This document shows, one piece after another, positions 17,317-27,291 of a stretch of DNA of 64,000 bases. The position numbers were made by a program, and so were the translations under genes. Under the pieces are notes generated by a model that had not been told where the DNA came from, did not search any database, and worked only from the letters and a program-made list of their open reading frames with translations. The stretch is from Romboutsia faecis (GTDB lineage Bacteria; Bacillota; Clostridia; Peptostreptococcales; Peptostreptococcaceae), in assembly GCF_014323405.1 (NCBI RefSeq), contig NZ_JACRWE010000002.1, positions 186,001-250,000 on the forward strand. The letters run 5' to 3'. Each line of letters begins with the position of its first letter. Position 1 is the first letter of the stretch.

Positions 17317-18645
17317 ATGGAAGTAAATGTAAAAAAAAGTAATAATGTTATAAGTAAAGTGTACAAAGGAAGTATAGCGGATGAAATTGGTATTGAAGTT
17401 GGAGACTTACTTATAAGTATAAATGATCAAGAAATACATGATATAATAGAATATAAATTTTTAATGAGTGATGAATATATAGAATTAGAAATACAAAAGA
17501 TAAATGGTCAAATTTATGTATATGAAATAGAAAAAGAGTATGATGATGACCTAGGGATTGAATTTACGAACCCAATTATTGATAAAGCTAAAAGTTGCAG
17601 AAATAAATGTGTATTCTGCTTTATAGATCAACTTCCAGAAGGTATGAGAGAAACTCTTTACTTTAAAGATGATGACTCAAGGCTTTCTTTCTTACAAGGC
17701 AACTTTGTAACTCTAACTAATATGAGTGAAGAAGATATAAATAATATAATTAAATATAGAATAAGTCCTATAAATATTTCTGTACATACAACTAATCCAG
17801 AATTAAGACAGAAAATGATAAAAAACAAGTTTGCAGGTAAATTATATGAGATAATGAAGAGACTTGCTGAGGCAGGAATACAGATGAACTGTCAAATAGT
17901 TTTATGCCCTGGATATAATGATAAAGAAGAATTAACTAGAACTATTTCTGATTTAGAAACTTTATATCCTTATGTAAATAGTGCGGCAATAGTACCTGTA
18001 GGTATAACTAAGCATAGAGGTCATCTTCCAGACTTAGAGATATTTAATGAAAAGACTGCAGGTGAGACTATTGATCAGGTTCATGAATTACAAAGACATT
18101 ATTTGGATAAAATAGGAACAAGATTTGCCTTTTTATCAGATGAATTTTATATAATTGCTAACAGAGAATTATTAAAATACGATGAGTATGAAGGATTTAT
18201 TCAGTTTGAAAATGGAGTAGGTATGATAAGTAAACTAGAAAGAGAAATTCAAGATTATTTAGAAGAAGTACCACAAGATAAGATTACTAGAAAGAAAAAA
18301 GTTTCTATAGCAACGGGTCATTCTGCTTATGAATTTATAAAAGATATGTCAGAGTTAGTTATGAAGAAATTTAATAATGTAGAAATTAATGTTTATAAAA
18401 TAATAAATAACTTCTTTGGAGAAACAATAACTGTTTCTGGTCTTATAACTGCAACAGATATAATAGATCAGTTAAAGGAAAAAGACTTAGGAGAAACTTT
18501 ATATATACCAAGAGCAATGTTAAAAGCAGATGAAGAAATATTCCTTGATAATATAACTTTAGAAGGTATACAAAAACAAATGAATATAGAAGTTATTCCG
18601 TGTGAAAATAACGGAAAGGACTTTATAGATAAGATTTTAAAATAA
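17317..18645 (+). CDS. DUF512 protein: PDZ-like plus radical-SAM-type cluster motif
   Basis: The protein has 442 residues. The N-terminus has a PDZ-like segment (GSIADEIGIEVGDLLISINDQE). A CxxxCxxC motif follows at Cys 94, 98 and 101 (SCRNKCVFCFIDQLPEGM), then a TIM-barrel-like middle with QMNCQIVLCPGYND and a DUF512 domain from about residue 270. The ribosome-binding site is AAGTGGTGA. The gene is regularly found just ahead of der in Clostridia. Its reaction is unknown, and the iron-sulfur cluster is inferred from the cysteines. Confidence 0.86.
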   Translation: MEVNVKKSNNVISKVYKGSIADEIGIEVGDLLISINDQEIHDIIEYKFLMSDEYIELEIQKINGQIYVYEIEKEYDDDLGIEFTNPIIDKAKSCRNKCVFCFIDQLPEGMRETLYFKDDDSRLSFLQGNFVTLTNMSEEDINNIIKYRISPINISVHTTNPELRQKMIKNKFAGKLYEIMKRLAEAGIQMNCQIVLCPGYNDKEELTRTISDLETLYPYVNSAAIVPVGITKHRGHLPDLEIFNEKTAGETIDQVHELQRHYLDKIGTRFAFLSDEFYIIANRELLKYDEYEGFIQFENGVGMISKLEREIQDYLEEVPQDKITRKKKVSIATGHSAYEFIKDMSELVMKKFNNVEINVYKIINNFFGETITVSGLITATDIIDQLKEKDLGETLYIPRAMLKADEEIFLDNITLEGIQKQMNIEVIPCENNGKDFIDKILK

Positions 18646-18659
18646 GGAAGGAGATTATT

Positions 18660-19985
18660 ATGAGTGATAATAGACCGATAGTTGCAGTAGTTGGTAGACC
18701 AAATGTTGGTAAATCAACGCTGTTTAATAAATTAGCAGGAAAAAGAATATCTATAGTAGAAGATACTCCAGGAGTAACAAGAGATAGAATATTCACAGAG
18801 GTAGAGTGGTTAAATACATACTTTACATTAGTAGATACAGGAGGTATAGAGCCAGATAATGGAGATGTAATACTATCTCAAATGAGAAATCAAGCAATGC
18901 TTGCAATGGATATGGCTCATGTTATTCTTTTTGTAGTTGATGGAAAGTCAGGAATAACAGCTGCTGATAAAGAGGTAGCTACAATGCTTAGAAAAACTAA
19001 GAAACCAGTTATCTTAGTTGTTAATAAAATAGATAGTCAAAAACAATTTGATAATGTATATGATTTCTATGAATTAGGGCTTGGAAACTTACATGCAATA
19101 TCAAGTGCCAATGGAATGGGACTTGGTGATTTATTAGATGAAGTAGTTGAGAATTTCCCTAAAGGATTAAATACTGAGTATAGCGAAGATATAATAAGAG
19201 TAGCTATAACTGGTAAGCCTAATGCAGGAAAGAGTTCTATATTAAACAATATATTAGGTGAAGATAGAGTTATAGTAAGTCCGATAGCTGGAACTACTAG
19301 AGATGCTGTAGATACATATTTCGAAAAAGATGGACAACAATTCCTTCTTATAGATACAGCAGGTTTAAGAAGAAAAAGCAAAATATATGAAACTGTAGAA
19401 AAGTATAGTGTAATAAGATCTATGAGTGCAGTAGATAGAGCTGACGTAGTATTAATAGTAATAGATGCACAAGAAGGAATTACTGAACAAGATACAAAGG
19501 TTGCAGGTATAGCTCATGATGAAGGTAAGGCATGTATATTTGTAGTTAACAAATGGGATTTAATAGAAAAAGATAATAAAACATTAGGTAACTACACAAA
19601 AGAAATAAAAGAAAAATTCCCATTCATGATGTATGCACCAGTACTATTTGTTTCTGCTAAAACTAATCAAAGAATGAACAAAATTTTAGAAACAGTGGAA
19701 TATGTAGCAAGTGAACATGCTAAGAGAATATCTACTTCAGCATTAAATGATGTTATCGGTGAGGCAGTAATGTTAAATCAGCCACCATCAGATAAAGGTA
19801 AGAGGTTAAAAATTTATTATGCTTCTCAAACAGATATAAAACCACCTAAAATTACATTATTTATAAATGATAAACAACTTACTCACTTCTCATACCAAAG
19901 ATATCTTGAAAATAAAATTAGAGAGAACTTTGGATTTGAAGGAACTTCTGTTAGATTTGAATATAGAGAGAAAAATAGAAGATAA
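18660..19985 (+). CDS. der: Ribosome-biogenesis GTPase Der (EngA)
   Basis: Der is the double-GTPase needed for 50S assembly. It has 441 residues with two G domains. The first has GRPNVGKSTLFN near residues 12-23, DTPG, NKID. The second has GKPNAGKSSILN, DTAGLRRK and NKWD. A C-terminal KH-like domain ends GTSVRFEYREKNRR. The ribosome-binding site is AAGGAGAT. It lies 14 bp after the DUF512 gene and 21 bp before plsY. Confidence 0.98.
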   Translation: MSDNRPIVAVVGRPNVGKSTLFNKLAGKRISIVEDTPGVTRDRIFTEVEWLNTYFTLVDTGGIEPDNGDVILSQMRNQAMLAMDMAHVILFVVDGKSGITAADKEVATMLRKTKKPVILVVNKIDSQKQFDNVYDFYELGLGNLHAISSANGMGLGDLLDEVVENFPKGLNTEYSEDIIRVAITGKPNAGKSSILNNILGEDRVIVSPIAGTTRDAVDTYFEKDGQQFLLIDTAGLRRKSKIYETVEKYSVIRSMSAVDRADVVLIVIDAQEGITEQDTKVAGIAHDEGKACIFVVNKWDLIEKDNKTLGNYTKEIKEKFPFMMYAPVLFVSAKTNQRMNKILETVEYVASEHAKRISTSALNDVIGEAVMLNQPPSDKGKRLKIYYASQTDIKPPKITLFINDKQLTHFSYQRYLENKIRENFGFEGTSVRFEYREKNRR

Positions 19986-20006
19986 TAATTTTCCCAGGGG
20001 GTAAAT

Positions 20007-20615
20007 ATGATTAGCTATATTATTTTAATTATAATTGCTTATCTTTTAGGTAATATATCAACATCTACTATAGTAGCAAAAAGAATGTATAATGTTGATA
20101 TAAGAACTCAAGGTTCTGGAAATCCAGGGTCTACAAATGTATTAAGAACGCTTGGAAAAAAAGCAGGTGCTATAACTTTTGCAGGAGATTTACTAAAAGG
20201 ATTAGTAGCAGTATTAATAGCTAGAATGATAGCTAGATTTACAGGCGTAGACGAAACTACAGCTGCATATTTAGCAGTAGTAGCAGTAGTAGCAGGTCAT
20301 AACTGGCCAGTATTCTTAGGATTTAAAGGTGGAAAAGGAGTAGCAACATCACTAGGTGCTATGATAGGTATGAATCCAGTTATTGCACTAACTTGTTTTG
20401 GTATATTTTTAGTTATAGTTTTTATTACTAAGTATGTATCATTAGGTTCAGTTGTTGGGATTGCATCATCTCCTTTATTTATGATAGCTACAAGTAATAA
20501 AAAAGGAATTTTAGTTACATTATTTCTAACAGCATCAGCAATATACACTCATAGAGAAAATATAAAAAGACTGTTAAATGGAACTGAAAGAAAAATTGGT
20601 CAAAAAAATAAATAA
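20007..20615 (+). CDS. plsY: Glycerol-3-phosphate acyltransferase PlsY
   Basis: PlsY acylates glycerol-3-phosphate from acyl-phosphate at the membrane, the first step of phospholipid synthesis. It has 202 residues and about five membrane segments. The three family motifs are SGNPGSTNVLRTLGKK near residues 36-51, GHNWPVFLGFKGGKGVAT near 98-115, and a last segment VSLGSVVGIASSP. The ribosome-binding site is CAGGGGG. It is followed 27 bp later by gpsA, which makes its substrate. Confidence 0.96.
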   Translation: MISYIILIIIAYLLGNISTSTIVAKRMYNVDIRTQGSGNPGSTNVLRTLGKKAGAITFAGDLLKGLVAVLIARMIARFTGVDETTAAYLAVVAVVAGHNWPVFLGFKGGKGVATSLGAMIGMNPVIALTCFGIFLVIVFITKYVSLGSVVGIASSPLFMIATSNKKGILVTLFLTASAIYTHRENIKRLLNGTERKIGQKNK

Positions 20616-20642
20616 ATTAAGTGTATCCTAGGTGGTGTTTTT

Positions 20643-21665
20643 ATGAAAAAAATATGTGTATTAGGAGCTGGAAGTTGGGGAAGTGCATTAGCCTTAAGCC
20701 TTGCTAAAAAAGGCTATAATGTGATGATGTGGACTTTAAGCCAAGAACAAGCAGATAAAATAAATACAACAAAAGAAAATATAGATTATTTACCAGGAGT
20801 ATTATTCCCAAATAATATAGAGCTAACTACAAATATAGAAGAAGCAGTTAGGGATAGTAGACTAATAATATTAGCAGTACCATCACAGGCTATAAGAAGT
20901 GTTTGCAAACAAATAAAAGAATTTGTTAAACCAAATCAAATACTAGTAGATGTAGCTAAAGGGTTAGAAAAAGGAACTGGATTTAGACTTTCTCAAGTTT
21001 GTGGGGAAGAATTACCAGAAAATCCTTATGTAGTTTTATCTGGTCCATCTCATGCAGAAGAGGTTGCTAAAGATATACCAACAACATTAGTTGTAGGATC
21101 AGAAGATTTAGAAATTGCTCAAGAAGTCCAAGATATATTTATGAGTCCTAAGCTTAGAGTATATACAAACCCTGATGTAATAGGAGTTGAGCTTGGAGGC
21201 GCACTTAAAAATATAATTGCATTTGGAGCTGGTATATGTGATGGATTAGGTTATGGTGACAACACAAAGGCAGCTCTTATGACTAGAGGAATAAGAGAAA
21301 TAGCAAGGCTAGGAACAGCTTTAGGTGCTGATGCTAATACATTCTCAGGGCTTTCGGGTATAGGTGATTTAATAGTTACTTGTACAAGTATGCATAGTAG
21401 AAATAGAAGAGCAGGTATTTTAATAGGTCAAGGGAAAAGTCTTGATGAAACTTTAAAAGAAGTGAAAATGGTAGTTGAAGGAATAACAGCTACGGAAGTT
21501 GCTTATGAGGTTTCTAAAAAGATGAATATAGATATGCCTATAACTAGTGCTATATACTCAGTACTACATGATGGAAAAAATGCAAATGAAGTTGTAGTTA
21601 ATCTTATGATGAGAAGTAAAAAGCATGAAATAGAAGAAATAGTAGATGATAAGCTAGGATTTTAA
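20643..21665 (+). CDS. gpsA: Glycerol-3-phosphate dehydrogenase [NAD(P)+]
   Basis: GpsA reduces dihydroxyacetone phosphate to sn-glycerol-3-phosphate. It has 340 residues, the family length. The Rossmann start reads CVLGAGSWGSALALSLAKKG. Catalytic-region motifs are GPSHAEEVA, GALKNIIAFGAGICDGLGYGDNTKAAL and GLSGIGDLIVTC. It sits after plsY, which uses its product, and ahead of spoIVA, the same order as in Bacillus apart from missing small genes. The final codons form part of a terminator. Confidence 0.97.
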   Translation: MKKICVLGAGSWGSALALSLAKKGYNVMMWTLSQEQADKINTTKENIDYLPGVLFPNNIELTTNIEEAVRDSRLIILAVPSQAIRSVCKQIKEFVKPNQILVDVAKGLEKGTGFRLSQVCGEELPENPYVVLSGPSHAEEVAKDIPTTLVVGSEDLEIAQEVQDIFMSPKLRVYTNPDVIGVELGGALKNIIAFGAGICDGLGYGDNTKAALMTRGIREIARLGTALGADANTFSGLSGIGDLIVTCTSMHSRNRRAGILIGQGKSLDETLKEVKMVVEGITATEVAYEVSKKMNIDMPITSAIYSVLHDGKNANEVVVNLMMRSKKHEIEEIVDDKLGF

Positions 21666-21677
21666 TCCTAGCTTTTT
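21651..21677 (+). terminator. Intrinsic terminator overlapping gpsA end
   Basis: A 10-bp stem AAGCTAGGAT/ATCCTAGCTT with a 4-nt loop is followed by TTTT. The left arm lies within the coding sequence. Confidence 0.83.
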
Positions 21678-21808
21678 TATATCTAAGAAAATATAATAAG
21701 TAGGTATGTTATGAAAAGATAGATTATATGGAGGCTAGTCTATAAGCTATTTTAGAATGAATTTTTTGATTATATTATGTCTTAACACGAGTAAAATATT
21801 TATTTTTG

Positions 21809-21837
21809 GTATATTAACTTTTACCTCAAAATATAAT
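21809..21837 (+). promoter_or_regulatory. Candidate sigma-E promoter for spoIVA
   Basis: GTATATT (21809-21815), a 14-bp spacer and AATATAAT (21830-21837) resemble the sigma-E pattern (ATATT about 14 bp before CATACAAT-like). The -10 matches 6 of 8. Sigma-E is the known regulator of spoIVA in spore-formers, and sigE is encoded at 9724. Confidence 0.45.
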
Positions 21838-21870
21838 TTATTAAGAAATTATATGCAGGAGGGGAAATAG

Positions 21871-23343
21871 ATGAATAACATATACGAAGACATAGCAAAA
21901 AGAACTCAAGGTGACATTTATATAGGTGTGGTAGGGCCAGTTAGAACAGGAAAATCTACATTTATAAGAAAGTTTATGGAGAAACTTGTGTTACCTAATA
22001 TAGACAATGAGTTTAAAAGAGAGAGAACACAAGATGAAATACCACAAAGTGGTTCTGGTAAAACAATAATGACAGTTGAACCAAAATTTGTTCCAGCAGA
22101 TGGTGTTGAAATAAAAATAAAGGATAATGTATCTTTAAAAGTCAGAATGGTCGACTGTGTAGGGTACATAGTTGAAGGGGCTCTTGGACATGAAGAAGAT
22201 GGAAAACAAAGATTAGTATCTACACCATGGTCACAAGAAGCTATGACATTTGAAAAAGCTGCAGAAATAGGAACTAAAAAAGTTATAAGAGATCATTCAA
22301 CAATAGGTATTGTAGTTATAACAGATGGGTCTGTAACTGGAATGGATAGAAAAAGCTATGTCGCACCAGAAGAAAGAGTAATAAATGAGTTAAAATCACT
22401 TAAAAAACCATTTGCAGTTATTTTAAACACAGTAAATCCAGATAGTGAAGAAACTGCACTACTTAGAGCTGAATTAGAAGAAAAATATGATGTACCTATA
22501 GTTCCTGTGAATGTTGTAGATATGGAAGAAGAAGATATTGAGAATGTAATGGAAACAGTATTATACGACTTCCCATTAACAGAAATAAGAATAAACTTAC
22601 CACAATGGGTAGAAGGTTTAGAAATGAATCACTGGATTAAAAATAATATTATATTTACATTAAAACAAAGTATAGCAGAAATAGGTAAGATAAGGGATGT
22701 TAATAAGATTGTAGAAGGTTTTTCAGATTTAGACTTTTTACAAGATACAGAGGTTGACAATGTAGAATTAGGTGAAGGTGTTATTACTATAGATCTAAGT
22801 ACAAAACAAGAATTATTCTACAACATATTAGAAGAAAAGAGTGGGTTTAAAATTGATGGAGATTATCAATTATTAAATCTAGTAACAAGATTATCTAAGG
22901 TGAAAAGTGAGTATGATAAAATAGAAAGTGCTTTATATGACGCTAAGACAAAAGGTTATGGTGTAGTAGCACCATCACTAGACGAGTTAAGTTTAGAGGA
23001 ACCTGAAATAATTAAACAAGGAAAACAATATGGTGTGAAATTAAGAGCAAATGCACCATCTCTTCATATAATAAAAGCGGACATATCTACTGAAGTTTCA
23101 CCTATAGTAGGAAATCAAAATCAAGGGGAAGAAATGGTTAAATATTTACTAGATGAGTTTGAACAAAATCCAAGTGAAATTTGGGAATCTAATATGTTTG
23201 GCAAATCATTGAATGATCTAGTTAAAGAACAATTACAAAGTAAATTGTATACAATGCCTGAAGAAATAAGAGTTAAGATTCAAAAAACTTTACAAAAAAT
23301 AATAAATGAGGGAAGTATGAATATAATTACTATTCTATTATAG
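21871..23343 (+). CDS. spoIVA: Stage IV sporulation protein A, spore coat morphogenetic ATPase
   Basis: SpoIVA polymerises on the outer forespore membrane using ATP and forms the base layer of the coat. It has 490 residues, normal length. The Walker A region GPVRTGKSTFIRKFME is near residues 21-36, followed by a switch-like DCVGYIVEGALGHEE, and the STPWSQEAMTFEKAAEIGT and LNTVNPDSEET segments of the TRAFAC-type domain. The C-terminal region, needed for membrane attachment, is intact. The ribosome-binding site is CAGGAGGGG. It stands as a single gene between two terminators. Confidence 0.97.
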   Translation: MNNIYEDIAKRTQGDIYIGVVGPVRTGKSTFIRKFMEKLVLPNIDNEFKRERTQDEIPQSGSGKTIMTVEPKFVPADGVEIKIKDNVSLKVRMVDCVGYIVEGALGHEEDGKQRLVSTPWSQEAMTFEKAAEIGTKKVIRDHSTIGIVVITDGSVTGMDRKSYVAPEERVINELKSLKKPFAVILNTVNPDSEETALLRAELEEKYDVPIVPVNVVDMEEEDIENVMETVLYDFPLTEIRINLPQWVEGLEMNHWIKNNIIFTLKQSIAEIGKIRDVNKIVEGFSDLDFLQDTEVDNVELGEGVITIDLSTKQELFYNILEEKSGFKIDGDYQLLNLVTRLSKVKSEYDKIESALYDAKTKGYGVVAPSLDELSLEEPEIIKQGKQYGVKLRANAPSLHIIKADISTEVSPIVGNQNQGEEMVKYLLDEFEQNPSEIWESNMFGKSLNDLVKEQLQSKLYTMPEEIRVKIQKTLQKIINEGSMNIITILL

Positions 23344-23405
23344 TGATTACGTAAATTGATATATACTTTTTGTATTCAAGAAGTATAAAAACTTCTTTTA
23401 GAAAT

Positions 23406-23445
23406 AAAAATAGTTCTTAATTTTTTAAGAACTATTTTTATTTGC
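23406..23445 (+). terminator. Intrinsic terminator after spoIVA
   Basis: A 15-bp perfect stem (23406-23420 with 23425-23439) with a TTTT loop is followed by a T-rich tail. A smaller 7-bp hairpin (23378-23397) lies just upstream. Confidence 0.8.
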
Positions 23446-23523
23446 AAAACTTATGGTTAAAGAGTGGAGTATTAGATACAATTCAATTAAAATAAAAATT
23501 TAGAAAATAAAAGGAGGAATGTA

Positions 23524-23793
23524 ATGAGGGCAATTATAACTGTAATAGGCAAAGATAAGGTTGGGATTGTAGCGGGAATTAGTGCAGAATTATTAGATCA
23601 TGACATTAATATTATTGATATTAGTCAAACAATAATGGAAGAATTTTTTACTATGATTTTAATGGTGGATTTGTCAAAATCTAAGAAGTCTTTTGAGGAA
23701 ATAAAAAATGGTTTAATATTAAGAGGGAGTAGCTTAGGTGTTGATGTTAAAATCCAAAGAGAAGAGATATTTAATTCAATGCATACATTATAG
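23524..23793 (+). CDS. ACT-domain protein, UPF0237 family
   Basis: This 89-residue stand-alone ACT domain starts RAIITVIGKDKVGIVAGISAEL. ACT domains bind amino acids or other small ligands. The UPF0237 member nearly always precedes a UPF0210 gene, as here (12 bp apart). It is probably a regulatory subunit of that protein. The ligand is not known. The ribosome-binding site is AAAGGAGG. Confidence 0.9.
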   Translation: MRAIITVIGKDKVGIVAGISAELLDHDINIIDISQTIMEEFFTMILMVDLSKSKKSFEEIKNGLILRGSSLGVDVKIQREEIFNSMHTL

Positions 23794-23805
23794 TAGGGGG
23801 GAAAA

Positions 23806-25161
23806 ATGAATATAAATAATATATTAGAAACAATACGAATGATAGAGGAAGAAAAATTAGATATAAGAACTATTACTATGGGCATATCGTTAATAGATTG
23901 TATTGATTCAGATGGAGATAGATGTAGAGAAAAAATATATAACAAGATAGTAAGTTCTGCTAAAGATCTTGTAAAGGTAGGAAGGGAGATAGAAAATGAA
24001 TTTGGAATTCCTATTGTAAACAAAAGAGTATCAGTAACACAAATATCTATAATAGCAGGTGCCACTAATGAAGATGATTATATAAAGTTTGCACAAACTC
24101 TAGATAAAGCAGCTCAAGATTTAGAAATTGATTTTATCGGGGGATTTTCAGCATTAGTACAAAAAGGATGCACAAAAGGGGATAAAATATTGATAAAGTC
24201 TATACCTAAGGCCTTAGCTTTAACTGAAAAAGTATGTGCATCAGTTAATGTAGGTTCAACAAAGTGTGGAATTAATATGGATGTAATAAAAGAAATGGGA
24301 GATATAATAAAAGAAACTGCAGAGCTGACTAAAGAGTCAAATGGATTTGGATGTGCTAAGTTAGTAGTATTTTGTAATGCAGTAGAAGATAATCCATTTA
24401 TGGCAGGTGCATTTCATGGTATAGGTGAAGAAGATAAGGTTATTAATGTGGGAGTCAGTGGACCCGGTGTAGTACAGAGAGCTTTAGAAAAGGTAAAAGG
24501 TCAACCTTTTGATGTAGTAGCAGATACTATAAAGAATACTGCATTTAAGGTTACTAGAATGGGGCAGCTAGTCGGGTATGAATCTTCTAAGAGGCTTGGA
24601 GTTCCATTTGGTATAGTTGACTTATCATTAGCACCAACTCCTACGGTAGGCGATTCTGTTGCTGATATATTAGAAGAAATGGGATTAGAAGTTGTAGGTA
24701 CTCATGGTACTACGGCTGCATTAGCATTATTAAATGATGCTGTTAAAAAAGGTGGAGTTATGGCTTGTTCAAGGGTAGGAGGATTAAGTGGAGCATTTAT
24801 CCCTGTATCTGAAGATGCAGGGATGATAAATTCCGTAATAAAAGGAGCCTTAAATTTAGAAAAGTTAGAGGCTATGACAGCTGTATGTTCTGTTGGATTA
24901 GATATGATAGCTGTAAGTGGAGATACATCTTCAGAAACTATAAGTGCAATGATAGCGGATGAGGCTGCTATAGGTATGATAAATAATAAAACAACAGCGG
25001 TTAGGATAATTCCAGCGCCTGGTTGTAACGTTGGAGATATGGTTGAATTTGGAGGATTATTAGGAAGAGCTCCTGTTATGGAAGTTAATAAATATTCTTC
25101 TGAATTATTTATAAAAAGAGGTGGGAAGATACCTGCACCAATTCATTCTTTCAAAAACTAA
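23806..25161 (+). CDS. UPF0210 (PFL-like) family protein
   Basis: This is a 451-residue cytosolic protein of the UPF0210/DUF711 family, related in fold to pyruvate formate-lyase. Motifs are [14 protein letters not shown] near residue 110, [44 protein letters not shown] and [19 protein letters not shown]. Some databases call these glycyl-radical-like proteins, but the C-terminal glycyl-radical signature is not evident. The activity is unknown. It is co-transcribed with the ACT protein. Confidence 0.9.
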   Translation: MNINNILETIRMIEEEKLDIRTITMGISLIDCIDSDGDRCREKIYNKIVSSAKDLVKVGREIENEFGIPIVNKRVSVTQISIIAGATNEDDYIKFAQTLDKAAQDLEIDFIGGFSALVQKGCTKGDKILIKSIPKALALTEKVCASVNVGSTKCGINMDVIKEMGDIIKETAELTKESNGFGCAKLVVFCNAVEDNPFMAGAFHGIGEEDKVINVGVSGPGVVQRALEKVKGQPFDVVADTIKNTAFKVTRMGQLVGYESSKRLGVPFGIVDLSLAPTPTVGDSVADILEEMGLEVVGTHGTTAALALLNDAVKKGGVMACSRVGGLSGAFIPVSEDAGMINSVIKGALNLEKLEAMTAVCSVGLDMIAVSGDTSSETISAMIADEAAIGMINNKTTAVRIIPAPGCNVGDMVEFGGLLGRAPVMEVNKYSSELFIKRGGKIPAPIHSFKN

Positions 25162-25162
25162 C

Positions 25163-25187
25163 AAAAAGCTCCTTTTATGGGGCTTTT
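25163..25187 (+). terminator. Intrinsic terminator after UPF0210 gene
   Basis: The 10-bp stem AAAAAGCTCC/GGGGCTTTTT (one T-G pair) has a 6-nt loop and ends in a T-run. Confidence 0.82.
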
Positions 25188-25325
25188 TATAATTAAAAGA
25201 AAAATAACATAATTAACTAATTTTTAAAATTAAAATTTAAACAATAAATATATGTATAAATAAAAGGGAAATTAGCGCCTGTAGAGAAGTAATATAAAAG
25301 GTTTCAATATATAGGAGGTGAAATA

Positions 25326-26552
25326 TTGAAGAAAATAAGATACTCTAATTTATTTATTTTAGGGATATTTATCTACATAATATTTTACGCTATATCGTCA
25401 ATTATTGGGAAAAATATACATACTAAAGTACTAGAAAATGAAATGACAGATATGAAAATAAGCAGAAAATGTCTTATTGTAAGAGATGAATATTTATTAA
25501 AATCAGATATAAATGGAGAAGTAAAACTATTAGTTGATGAAGGCGAAAGAGTAACAAAGTTACAAGAGGTTGCCAATGTATATAATAATGTAGACCGCAA
25601 TATTGATGCTAATATAAGTAGCTTAGATGAGGAAATAGAAAAATTAAAAAATGGGGAAGTTAACTTATCTAAAAAAGAAATAAGTGATTTTAATGAAAAA
25701 ATAGAATCTGTATTTAATGAAATACAGGTAGATTTATTAATAAGTGATTATAGTAATATTAAAGAATATAAAGAAACCTTAGACAATTATTTAAAGGATA
25801 AAAATAAATTATTAAATAATGATATTGATAGTGTTAAATTAACTTCTAAAGAAGAACAAAAAAGAATTTTAGAAAAACAAAGGTCAAGTAACGTTGCAAC
25901 GTATTCTTCTAAAATGGCGGGAATAATTTCATTTAAATTTGATGGAAATGAAGAAAAATATAATTTTACTAATTTAAATGAAATAACTAAATCAGATATT
26001 GAAAAAGAAGATAATAAATACCAAGATGTAAGTAGTAATTTAAAAGAAGTGAAAGATGGCAGCGTGTTATTAAGGATTATTAATAATTATGATGCTTATA
26101 TAGTTACTTACATAAGTGAAGATGAATCTAAAAACTTTGAAATAAATCAGTCTATAAAACTAGATAGTGGTGATAATGAAATAGAAGCAACTGTATATGA
26201 AGTTTATCAGGAAGATGATAATTTTATAGCAATATTTAAAATAAATAATCAAAATATGGGAATTTATGATACAAGAGTGAAAGAATTTGATATAATATAT
26301 AAGCAAATAGAAGGTTTAAAAATACCTAAAAGTTCTATTAAAACAGTCGATAATAAAGAAGGTGTATATGTAATAAATGAAGAAAATAAAACACCTACGT
26401 TTGTTGAACTAAAAGGAATTGAATATGAAGATGATAGTTTTAAATATATAAACTATTATAAAAATAATATTGATGGAATTGATACTGTTGACTTGTATGA
26501 TAAAATTATTTTAAAACCTAATATTATAAATACAAAACTGAGAATAGAGTAG
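25326..26552 (+). CDS. HlyD-like single-pass membrane protein of the sepF-divIVA operon
   Basis: The protein has 408 residues. It starts at TTG 25326 after TAGGAGGTGA, has one membrane segment near residues 9-27, then an extracytoplasmic part. A short lipoyl/barrel-sandwich-like piece (DINGEVKLLVDEGERVTKLQEVANV) is followed by a long Glu/Lys-rich coiled coil and later beta-rich segments (IKLDSGDNEIEATVYEV). This is the layout of HlyD-type adaptors, but there is no transporter gene nearby. It ends 8 bp before yggS and heads the operon to divIVA, so a role in envelope or division is possible. Confidence 0.75.
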   Translation: MKKIRYSNLFILGIFIYIIFYAISSIIGKNIHTKVLENEMTDMKISRKCLIVRDEYLLKSDINGEVKLLVDEGERVTKLQEVANVYNNVDRNIDANISSLDEEIEKLKNGEVNLSKKEISDFNEKIESVFNEIQVDLLISDYSNIKEYKETLDNYLKDKNKLLNNDIDSVKLTSKEEQKRILEKQRSSNVATYSSKMAGIISFKFDGNEEKYNFTNLNEITKSDIEKEDNKYQDVSSNLKEVKDGSVLLRIINNYDAYIVTYISEDESKNFEINQSIKLDSGDNEIEATVYEVYQEDDNFIAIFKINNQNMGIYDTRVKEFDIIYKQIEGLKIPKSSIKTVDNKEGVYVINEENKTPTFVELKGIEYEDDSFKYINYYKNNIDGIDTVDLYDKIILKPNIINTKLRIE

Positions 26553-26560
26553 GTGATAAT

Positions 26561-27256
26561 ATGGAATTTATTAAAGAAAATATACAAGTTATAAATGATA
26601 ATATAGAAAGAGCAGCATTAAACTCAGGTAGAAAAAAAGAAGATATTACCTTATTAGGAGTTACAAAAACTGTAGACACAGATGCAATTTTAGAGGCTAT
26701 AAACTTTGGTATTACAGATATTGGTGAGAATAAACCTCAAGAGTTAGCTAGAAAATACGATGTTATTGGAGACAAAGTAAGATGGCATTTAATTGGAACA
26801 TTGCAGACAAATAAAGTAAAGTATATAATAGATAAGGTATCAATGATACATTCTTTAGATAGAGAAGCACTTTGTGAAGAAATACAAAAGCGTGCAGAAA
26901 AAATAGATAAAACTATAGATTGTTTGGTTCAAGTAAATATCTCTAAAGAAGAAAGCAAACATGGATTAGATATAGAGAATGTTGTTGAATTTATAAAAAA
27001 TACATCAGAAAAGTATAAAAATATTAATATAAAAGGTCTTATGACTATGGCACCTTTTTCAGCAGATGAAAATGAGATAAGAAATGTATTTAAAGGGCTT
27101 AAAGATTTATCTTTAGAAATAAAAAACCTTAATATAAAAGATGTATCTATGGATGTATTATCTATGGGAATGAGCAATGATTATGAGATTGCTATAGAAG
27201 AAGGCTCAACTATTGTTAGAGTTGGGACATCTATATTTGGAAAAAGAAATTATTAA
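26561..27256 (+). CDS. yggS: YggS-family pyridoxal 5'-phosphate homeostasis protein
   Basis: This 231-residue PLP-binding protein carries no known catalysis and buffers PLP and amino-acid balance. The Schiff-base lysine is K36 in LLGVTKTVD. Other motifs are IGENKPQEL, WHLIGTLQTNKVKYI and GLMTMAPF, and the phosphate-binding end LSMGMSNDYEIAIEEGSTIVRVGTSIFG is complete. It is the first of the conserved run yggS-sepF-yggT-ylmH-divIVA. The ribosome-binding site is TAGGTGA, just after the preceding stop codon. Confidence 0.96.
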   Translation: MEFIKENIQVINDNIERAALNSGRKKEDITLLGVTKTVDTDAILEAINFGITDIGENKPQELARKYDVIGDKVRWHLIGTLQTNKVKYIIDKVSMIHSLDREALCEEIQKRAEKIDKTIDCLVQVNISKEESKHGLDIENVVEFIKNTSEKYKNINIKGLMTMAPFSADENEIRNVFKGLKDLSLEIKNLNIKDVSMDVLSMGMSNDYEIAIEEGSTIVRVGTSIFGKRNY

Positions 27257-27291
27257 TATTTAAGAATAATAAATTGAGGAGGATTATAAAT

